From: Methanobacteriota archaeon
Lineage (GTDB): Archaea > Thermoplasmatota > Poseidoniia > Poseidoniales > Poseidoniaceae
Length of the DNA: 11,359 nucleotides
Assembly (NCBI GenBank): GCA_018662715.1
Contig: JABJFP010000251.1
Span: 1 to 11,359 of the forward strand
Direction of reading: 5' to 3'
This document shows, piece by piece, positions 6,062 to 11,359 of the stretch. The translations under genes and the position numbers were made by a program. Positions within the stretch are counted from its first letter, which is position 1, and each line of letters opens with the position of its first letter. Under the pieces are notes generated by a model. The model did not search any database and was not told where the DNA came from. It was given only the letters and a program-made list of their open reading frames with translations.

Positions 6062-8623
6062 ATGACAGTGAGCGAAAGCCACGACAACGAGGCCGTGAAG
6101 GCTGCGCAGATGCGTCGAGAGAATACGGAACGCGTTACGCTTGCATCGCTTCGTTCCCAATTCACCTCAAGTTCAACCTCAAGCCTTGATGAGGCGCTGG
6201 GGACTCAAGCACGGTTTCGGCAAGAAGAGCGACTGCGCGCTGATTTGCGTCGTGAACGTCGCCTTCGTCAACAAGCGATTACCGAGCGAGTCAACGCCAT
6301 GCAGGAAGCAGTAAGCAAAGACCTAGCAACTCAACATGAAATGACGCTTGATGCTCTTGAGCATGAATTGCGAAACAACATGGAGCAGGAACTTGAACAA
6401 TTGGAACGAGATGCATTGGCTCAAGAAGAATCAAGAATGCGTCAGGAGTTAGACCTCCGTCTCCATCGTCAGGTAAGTTCCCTGAAAGATCAGCATGAAG
6501 TTGAGCAGGACAAACTCCTTGAACAAAGGAAACAAGACATCAAATCAACGATTGAGACTCAGTTGCATGAAGAACATGAACGCCGTCTTTCAATCCAAAA
6601 GGAACGTCTTTCCCTTGAATACAACCAAGAATTACAACATCGGCTCCGGGATATTGAAGCAACGCTTACCCAAGAAATGGAAGAGCGGTTTGTGGAAATG
6701 GAAGAGCGAGAAATATCTCGCTTAGAAGAAGGACACGCGGCTCTTCTCTCCGAACGAGAGGACCAATTACGCCGCGGTATTCGCACCCGTCTTGAACAAC
6801 AACTCCGACAACGCCTCAAGCAACGAGAGGCGCGCTTAAAGGTTGAATTTGAGCGACGCAGTTTGCGCCTTGAAGAAGATATTGCTCAACAACTTCAATC
6901 AGATATTGAACACCAACTCCGAAAGGAAACTGATAATCTAGAAGAGCGAATGCGCGAGGATGTAGAGTTGGCCATTGCAAAACGAAGAGGCGATCTACGT
7001 GTCGAAATCGAGCAAGAGCTTGACGGCCAACAATCGACCAAACTAGCAGAGAGGAAATCTCGATTGAAGGCCAAGTATGACCTTACATTCAGTAAAGCAG
7101 TGGATGATATTTCCCGCTCACTCCAAGATGAGATTGAAGCGGAACTTGAACACCGCATGGAACATGAATTCCAAACCTACCGTAATGCACGTGAGGCTGA
7201 GATTCAAAACCGTCTCTCACGGTATCGTTACGAGCGGGAAGCGGAGCTTAGAGACCAACTTGAGGCCCAATATGGAGCAAATAAGAACGATTGGACCGAG
7301 CGTCTCGACCTGGAATATCAATCCCGAGAAGCGGCTGCCCGTAAGGCGATTATGTCTGAAGTCGATGCGCAATTGCGCAACGAGCGGCTCACTTATGAAA
7401 CAGATTTGGACCTCCTAAAGGAAGAAACTACTCTTGAGTTGGAAGTTGAAATGGAAGAGCGGCTCCGTGACTTCAAGACCCGTAAGGAAGAAGAAGTCGC
7501 GACTCAACTTGAACGTCAACTCGACAAGCGAGAAGAAATCATGCGAAACAAGGCTCTCATCGATGTTCGCAAGCGAGAATCTCAAATCCGTGCGGAAATT
7601 GAAGGCCAACTCGGCTTGAAACGTGCTGAAATCCGTGATCGCTTGAAAGGACTCTCTGAGAAGATGGACTCGTTCAAGGAAATGGCAGAAGAAAAGATGC
7701 GTGATGCGGTCAATCAACAAATCCAGTCCGAAATTGACATGGATGAAACCGAACTTCAAACCCGAGAAAAGGAATTCAATGCCTTGCAATCAACCGATAC
7801 ACGAGCAGAAAAGCGCCAAAAGTGGATGCAATCAATCTCAGGCCAAGCACCAGCAGCGTTTGGTGCGGGAGCCATGGACCCCTCAGCACTTGGAGCCCGT
7901 CCAGACGGTCTTGGAGCAGCAGCAGGGCGACCTATGCGTGGAATCATGGGTCAGCAAGATCAGCCTGAATCTCGATTGGGCCTTGGTGGAATGAGGGCGC
8001 CGTCAACCAGTGCGAAGCCCTTGGTAAGCGCCCAGCCGATTGTTCAACCGATTCGTAATGTCCGCCAGCCAATGGCGCAACCCGTCCGGAATGTTCGCCA
8101 ACCCATCGGTCAACCTCCCGCAGCGATAACTCCGCAAGAAGATATTGCGATGGAGGAAGCCGAGGTAGTGCATGATATCGTTCAACCTATGGTTGAGCCT
8201 AGCGCAGTTGAGGAGCCGCCTCTTGTTGAAGAACCGATTCCAGTCGCTGATCCTGTGGCAGAGCCCGAGACCGAACTCCCAACCGAGGACATCACTCCTG
8301 ACGTGGTGCCTGAAGTAGAATCTGACATCGAGCAATCATCTGAGGTGTCTGAAGAAGTAACGGCCCTCGCAGAAGAACTTCTCGAAGAAACAATTCTTCG
8401 TCCTATTGGTGGGGTTCTGACTCCTGTTCAAGACAGAGCCGAAACTGCTGTTATTACCCCGGTTGGCCATATGCTCATGCCTGCTAAGAAGCGAGGAGCC
8501 CCTCCTTCAACATCAGTTGGTCGGCCTACAGCGGCATTACGTCCAGTGAAAGGGACATTGACTCCAGTCACCAAAAAACCGGTGAAGAAAATGGTTCCAG
8601 AGGACGATGAAGAGCAGGATTGA
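6062..8623 (+). CDS. Large coiled-coil protein with repetitive Pro-rich C-terminal tail
   Basis: A protein of 853 residues counted from the ATG at 6062 (a GTG at 6047 is possible; the ATG was chosen for its ATGA junction with the preceding micro-ORF). Residues about 45-585 are an almost unbroken highly charged helix rich in Glu, Arg, Gln and Leu, with recurring E-x-x-L-R-x-x-L-E patterns: a long coiled coil. No cysteine, signal peptide or membrane segment is seen, and no ATPase motif, so it is not an SMC/Rad50 protein. After about 595 it becomes Gly/Ala/Pro-rich, with an exact-period 11-residue repeat (QPIRNVRQPMA then QPVRNVRQPIG), then an acidic Pro/Val/Glu segment, then three copies of an [RT]P[IV]-x-x-x-L-x-P-[VA] motif, ending in an acidic DDEEQD. 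It could be a cytoskeletal or scaffold-like protein; no family is recognised. Confidence 0.85.
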   Translation: MTVSESHDNEAVKAAQMRRENTERVTLASLRSQFTSSSTSSLDEALGTQARFRQEERLRADLRRERRLRQQAITERVNAMQEAVSKDLATQHEMTLDALEHELRNNMEQELEQLERDALAQEESRMRQELDLRLHRQVSSLKDQHEVEQDKLLEQRKQDIKSTIETQLHEEHERRLSIQKERLSLEYNQELQHRLRDIEATLTQEMEERFVEMEEREISRLEEGHAALLSEREDQLRRGIRTRLEQQLRQRLKQREARLKVEFERRSLRLEEDIAQQLQSDIEHQLRKETDNLEERMREDVELAIAKRRGDLRVEIEQELDGQQSTKLAERKSRLKAKYDLTFSKAVDDISRSLQDEIEAELEHRMEHEFQTYRNAREAEIQNRLSRYRYEREAELRDQLEAQYGANKNDWTERLDLEYQSREAAARKAIMSEVDAQLRNERLTYETDLDLLKEETTLELEVEMEERLRDFKTRKEEEVATQLERQLDKREEIMRNKALIDVRKRESQIRAEIEGQLGLKRAEIRDRLKGLSEKMDSFKEMAEEKMRDAVNQQIQSEIDMDETELQTREKEFNALQSTDTRAEKRQKWMQSISGQAPAAFGAGAMDPSALGARPDGLGAAAGRPMRGIMGQQDQPESRLGLGGMRAPSTSAKPLVSAQPIVQPIRNVRQPMAQPVRNVRQPIGQPPAAITPQEDIAMEEAEVVHDIVQPMVEPSAVEEPPLVEEPIPVADPVAEPETELPTEDITPDVVPEVESDIEQSSEVSEEVTALAEELLEETILRPIGGVLTPVQDRAETAVITPVGHMLMPAKKRGAPPSTSVGRPTAALRPVKGTLTPVTKKPVKKMVPEDDEEQD
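8045..8110 (+). repeat. Two-copy 33-base (11-residue) tandem repeat in the coiled-coil gene
   Basis: Two adjacent units encode QPIRNVRQPMA and QPVRNVRQPIG. The amino-acid match is higher than the DNA match (for example ATTCGTAATGTC versus GTCCGGAATGTT), so the repeat is old and held by protein selection rather than a recent DNA duplication. Confidence 0.8.
8399..8572 (+). repeat. Three dispersed copies of an [RT]P[IV]xxxLxP[VA] motif
   Basis: The last 80 codons of the coiled-coil gene encode RPIGGVLTPV, TPVGHMLMPA and RPVKGTLTPV, separated by short variable linkers. The three align without gaps, with conserved Pro-[IV], Leu and Pro-[VA] positions. They look like repeated short linear motifs in a disordered tail, possibly docking sites. 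Confidence 0.6.
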
Positions 8624-8654
8624 CTCTAGCCCCGACGTTCACAAACATACGCGC

Positions 8655-8666
8655 TTTTCATATCAT
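8655..8666 (+). promoter_or_regulatory. TATA-like element before the surface-protein gene
   Basis: TTTTCATATCAT lies about 25 bases before the ATG at 8686, the usual distance from an archaeal TATA box to the transcription start. If used, the transcript would be leaderless or nearly so. This supports 8686 rather than the TTG at 8620 as the start. It is a sequence resemblance only. Confidence 0.4.
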
Positions 8667-8681
8667 ACGGAGACCTCCGTA
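8666..8681 (+). promoter_or_regulatory. Perfect 16-base dyad TACGGAG-AC-CTCCGTA
   Basis: Seven-base arms at 8666-8672 and 8675-8681 are exact reverse complements with a two-base centre. The dyad lies between the TATA-like element and the ATG at 8686, ending four bases before the start codon. As DNA it is well placed to be an operator blocking initiation. As RNA, a two-base loop is too tight for the full stem, although the inner GGAG/CTCC could still compete with ribosome binding at GGAG. Operator is the preferred reading. Confidence 0.5.
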
Positions 8682-8685
8682 CATC

Positions 8686-11118
8686 ATGAAGCGCGCATAT
8701 GCAGTTGTTGCAGTCTTTATTTTGTGCCTTCAAAGTGCAACCCTAGGTCTCGCAAGCGCCGAACTACCCAACATTACTGATGCTGGACAAACCGATGAAC
8801 TTGACCGAAGTTTAGTTCTGTGGTCGGTTCTTGATGATGGTAAAATTTTGACCGTTGATGCGTATGGGAACATTAGTGTAAATGCGCTTACCAACGGAGT
8901 TCTTTCTGCACAGTGGTCACTTTTCCTAGATGTTGATGCACAAAAAGCCCGGCTCGACGATGCCAAGGAATTGGTTGCTATTGCGCATCAAAGCGGAGCA
9001 TATGTTGTTCAATTGAGCACAGAATCAATTACAGAAAACATCACTCTTCCTGACCCCGTTAATGATGTAGAATGGGATCATCAAGGCGACCTATGGCTTG
9101 CTCAGTACGCAGGTAAACGTCGGGCTGAGGAATATTCAGCATCCACGCCAACAGGAATCGGTTCAACCATAATTTCTTCTGGAATAAGTGCGTTTGAAAT
9201 ATTAACAGATGGGCGCCTCGCTATCGCATCTTATGATAAGAAAATCTACATTCACGATAATGGGGGCACCCTCATCAATACCATCACGGATTCAACAGGA
9301 ATTATCTCTTCGCTTGTTGAGACATCAAACGGAACGCTTCTAGCGGGGACAACAGGAGGAACCGTCTACAAATTTGATACGGATTCGTGGGATGTCGACA
9401 CGCTTATCCTTCCACATACAAAGCAAATCACCTTCATGTCACTGAATGGGGATATGTTTGCAATTGGGGCAAAGCAGGGCCAATTTTCACTGGTGAATTC
9501 AACCGATTTCACAGAATTGGAAACCTATATTGGAACAGGTGACGTCATTGGTTTCAAAGGCACGTTTTCAGGCCAACTGTTCATTGCAGGAACAACTCCA
9601 ACCTTTTCGGCAATCCAATTTTATGATTTGGACTCTGACATGGACGGAATCAACGACCTCAACGACGACTTTCCAAACGATTCAACCCAATCCAGTGACT
9701 CCGACGGGGACGGTTATGGGGACAATGCTAACGGTTTCAACCCGGACTCATTCCCAGCCGATGGAACTCAGTGGGAGGACCTTGATGGAGATGGCTACGG
9801 AGATAACCCCACGGGAACATCACCCGATTTGTTCCCAAATAACGCCGAACAGTGGAGCGATTTAGATGGGGATGGCTACGGTGATAATTCAAACGGTCAA
9901 GATGGGGATGTTTTCCCAGAAGAAGCGACCCAATGGAGTGATTCCGACCTTGATGGCTATGGAGACAATCTTGAAGGGTTCAGGCCCGACAGTTGCCCCA
10001 CAATAAACGGATTTTCTACGAAAGACCGCTTTGGTTGTCCTGATGGTGACTTTGACGGCTATTCCAACCCTGATTCAGAGTGGACAGCACTCGACGGAGC
10101 AGACGCATTGCCCTCACAGGGGACCCAATGGGAAGACCAAGACGGCGACGGCTATGGGGACAACGGGGATGGTGAAATTCCCGACACGTGTCCTTGGGAA
10201 TATGGGACCTCAACGAAAGCATGGGAAATTGATTCTGAAACCACCATTGGATACGTTCAAACACCATCCTATGGATGTCTGGATGTCGATGGTGACGGAT
10301 GGGTTGACCGAACAGAATCTCCATTGATGGATAAGGACCCCAACGAACACTACGATGGAGACGGTGATGGAGTCGGTTCAAATGCTGATTATGATGATAC
10401 AAGTCCAAACATTGCAACAGAACAAGATTACTGCCTGAACAATAAAAACGACACTTCTGAACGTTGCACTGGCTGGAATAACCCTGCATATCAAGCCTAT
10501 AGGAATGGGTTAGTCAATGAAACTGAGTTGGGATTCTATGCATGGAATACCTCTCTTCAAGATGATGCGGGTGGCAATTCTGCACTCAATGTTGATGAGG
10601 ATACTCTAAATCAAGTCATTAAATTCGGTCTTGCTGTTTTTGCTGGATTAACTGTTGTTATCCTCCTCGTTGCCTTCCTGGTCAACAAACGAAAACAAAA
10701 CAGTTCACAGAAGGTATACGGTGGAGTCACCGCTTCTCAATCAACAAACGCCTCCAAGGAGGCTTTGGAAGGAAAAGGAGGAATGTCTGCTGAGGGGGGA
10801 ATCATTTCGGATGACATTTGGGATGATGATGTTAAGCAACTTGACTTCCAACCTGAAAAGAATGGCTTTGATGATATGGAACTCAAGTCCGGTGAAACAG
10901 TTACGGAAGCCAAGAGCATGACCTACGATGAAGAAAGCATCGAATCCATTGCGGGTATGCCTTCACAAGCTGCACCAGCAGAACCAGAGGCAGTACCTGA
11001 AGCGTCCATTCCCGATGAAGCTCCTCCTCTCCCAGAGGGTGGATTACCTGACGGTTGGACTGCCGATCAATGGCGTTGGTATGGCCATGAATGGTTAGCA
11101 AAGTATGGGGACAATTAG
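8686..11118 (+). CDS. Secreted, membrane-anchored protein with propeller-like domain and thrombospondin type 3-like calcium repeats
   Basis: An 810-residue envelope protein, numbered from the ATG at 8686, chosen because it starts a clear signal peptide (MKRAYAVVAVFILCLQ, cleaved near AELP, about 26). Residues about 27-315 contain repeated short beta segments with G-x-L-L-A-G and D-G-R-L-A-I-A-type turns, suggesting a WD40/PQQ-like propeller. Residues about 314-575 are Asp-rich thrombospondin type 3-like repeats (DGDGYGDN and relatives) expected to bind calcium, with two Cys-bounded modules (CPTINGFSTKDRFGC and a longer one). One hydrophobic helix (about 645-668), followed by Lys/Arg, anchors the protein. 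The remaining 140 residues form an acidic, Pro/Ala-rich cytoplasmic tail ending in LPDGWTADQWRWYGHEWLAKYG, a tail type I associate with Marine Group II surface proteins. It is likely a surface structural or adhesive protein; the ligand is unknown. Its TAG overlaps the stop of the convergent downstream gene. Confidence 0.88.
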   Translation: MKRAYAVVAVFILCLQSATLGLASAELPNITDAGQTDELDRSLVLWSVLDDGKILTVDAYGNISVNALTNGVLSAQWSLFLDVDAQKARLDDAKELVAIAHQSGAYVVQLSTESITENITLPDPVNDVEWDHQGDLWLAQYAGKRRAEEYSASTPTGIGSTIISSGISAFEILTDGRLAIASYDKKIYIHDNGGTLINTITDSTGIISSLVETSNGTLLAGTTGGTVYKFDTDSWDVDTLILPHTKQITFMSLNGDMFAIGAKQGQFSLVNSTDFTELETYIGTGDVIGFKGTFSGQLFIAGTTPTFSAIQFYDLDSDMDGINDLNDDFPNDSTQSSDSDGDGYGDNANGFNPDSFPADGTQWEDLDGDGYGDNPTGTSPDLFPNNAEQWSDLDGDGYGDNSNGQDGDVFPEEATQWSDSDLDGYGDNLEGFRPDSCPTINGFSTKDRFGCPDGDFDGYSNPDSEWTALDGADALPSQGTQWEDQDGDGYGDNGDGEIPDTCPWEYGTSTKAWEIDSETTIGYVQTPSYGCLDVDGDGWVDRTESPLMDKDPNEHYDGDGDGVGSNADYDDTSPNIATEQDYCLNNKNDTSERCTGWNNPAYQAYRNGLVNETELGFYAWNTSLQDDAGGNSALNVDEDTLNQVIKFGLAVFAGLTVVILLVAFLVNKRKQNSSQKVYGGVTASQSTNASKEALEGKGGMSAEGGIISDDIWDDDVKQLDFQPEKNGFDDMELKSGETVTEAKSMTYDEESIESIAGMPSQAAPAEPEAVPEASIPDEAPPLPEGGLPDGWTADQWRWYGHEWLAKYGDN
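9688..10011 (+). repeat. Four tandem 81-base (27-residue) calcium-repeat units
   Basis: Units begin at the Gln codons at 9688, 9769, 9850 and 9931, exactly 81 bases apart. Each encodes Q-[WS]-x-D-x-D-x-D-G-Y-G-D-N followed by a variable loop that usually ends in a D-x-F-P turn (FNPDSFP, SPDLFP, QDGDVFP; the fourth unit diverges to RPDSCP). A further related copy lies at 10126. The DNA is similar but differs at many third positions. These are internal repeats of the surface protein, not a CRISPR array. Confidence 0.85.
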
Positions 11119-11359
11119 ACCCAGACAATAGGAAGGCTTTCTTTCAAAGAACCGAGTTCAGAACCCGAATACATGGGTTTGCCGTCAATCTTGAACGTAT
11201 TCATTACGAGCCACAGAAATCCATTCCAAGCCGTGGAGTCGGCGAACAATTCGACCTTTCCGTAAATGGCAGCCATCAATAACTTGGATTCATCGGTATC
11301 TTCGCCACAAAGAGCCTTTACCAATTCTTTCGCAGTAAAGCGATAACCAGGTGGGCGCC
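11115..11359 (-). CDS. C-terminal fragment of an unrecognised protein (5' truncated by window edge)
   Basis: The minus-strand frame ending in TAA at 11117-11115 is open to the right edge with no upstream stop, giving at least 80 residues of a longer protein. The visible part reads RPPGYRFTAKELVKALC, then a GEDTDESKLL stretch, then mixed hydrophobic and charged residues, ending in SLPIVWV. The composition is that of a normal soluble protein and a gene is needed here, since the plus-strand gene has just ended; its stop overlaps the convergent stop by four bases. I do not recognise the family. An overlapping plus-strand frame (11091-11282) lacks these features and is considered a shadow. Confidence 0.6.
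   Translation of the reverse strand, partial: RPPGYRFTAKELVKALCGEDTDESKLLMAAIYGKVELFADSTAWNGFLWLVMNTFKIDGKPMYSGSELGSLKESLPIVWV

Noticed and set aside
7415..7789. 124-residue minus-strand open frame, Phe/Leu-rich, resembling a membrane protein
   Set aside because: Reverse translation of Glu/Lys/Arg-rich coiled-coil codons gives Phe/Leu/Ser-rich sequence; the hydrophobicity is an artefact.
8620..8685. TTG start at 8620 for the surface protein, overlapping the stop of the coiled-coil gene
   Set aside because: The ATG at 8686 begins a typical signal peptide; the 22 extra residues would precede it with no function, and a TATA-like element and dyad lie in this stretch.
9688..10150. Regularly spaced repeats that could suggest a CRISPR array
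   Set aside because: The period is an exact multiple of three, the repeats encode calcium-binding motifs in frame, and the whole region is one open reading frame with similar, not unique, spacers.
11091..11282. 63-residue plus-strand frame after the surface-protein gene
   Set aside because: It begins inside the surface-protein gene in another frame and overlaps the longer open minus-strand frame that reaches the edge; no ribosome-binding site or motif is seen.

Overview
The window looks like a piece of a mesophilic marine euryarchaeal genome, most likely Marine Group II (Poseidoniales, class Poseidoniia). This is inferred from gene content rather than from a marker gene. The evidence is: an archaeal-type phosphoglycolate phosphatase; an ArsR-like winged-helix protein; small multi-zinc-ribbon proteins; a secreted, membrane-anchored protein with thrombospondin type 3-like calcium repeats and a cytoplasmic tail ending in a W-T-x-x-Q-W-x-x-Y-G-x-x-W-L motif; AT-rich, TATA-like stretches before some starts; and very compact, often overlapping genes. 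No rRNA, tRNA, CRISPR array or insertion sequence is visible.

Layout. (1) Positions 2-688, plus strand: the C-terminal part of a gene that enters from the left edge and ends in a YfaP/DUF2135-like beta-sandwich domain. (2) Positions 677-2172, minus strand: a two-gene operon of a HAD phosphatase (phosphoglycolate phosphatase type) and a ROK-family sugar kinase resembling polyphosphate glucokinases. It converges on gene 1 with a 12-base overlap. (3) About 2173-2250: a short divergent intergenic region. (4) From about 2250 to 5950, plus strand: a P1B-type heavy-metal ATPase, an ArsR-like winged-helix protein and a three-zinc-ribbon protein, closely spaced and probably co-transcribed at least in part. 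(5) Positions 5951-6061: a leader region with a possible promoter and three tiny ORFs chained by ATGA overlaps. (6) Positions 6062-8623: a large cysteine-free coiled-coil protein with a repetitive Pro-rich tail. (7) Positions 8624-8685: a short promoter-like region with a perfect 16-base dyad just before the next start. (8) Positions 8686-11118: the surface protein, with signal peptide, propeller-like domain, calcium repeats, transmembrane helix and acidic tail. (9) Positions 11115-11359, minus strand: the C-terminal end of an unrecognised gene that runs off the right edge.

How the genes may work together. The phosphatase and kinase form a small housekeeping carbohydrate module (2-phosphoglycolate clean-up and glucose phosphorylation). 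The ATPase probably exports a soft divalent metal, and the adjacent ArsR-like protein is a candidate regulator, although it has no cysteines with which to sense a thiophilic metal. The coiled-coil protein and the calcium-repeat surface protein are adjacent and may both be structural or cell-envelope related, but the sequence shows no direct link. The items most worth a second look are the mixed metal-site motifs and A-domain insertion of the ATPase, the chained micro-ORFs before the coiled-coil gene, the dyad overlapping the leader of the surface-protein gene, and the C-terminal repeat tails of the last two plus-strand genes.
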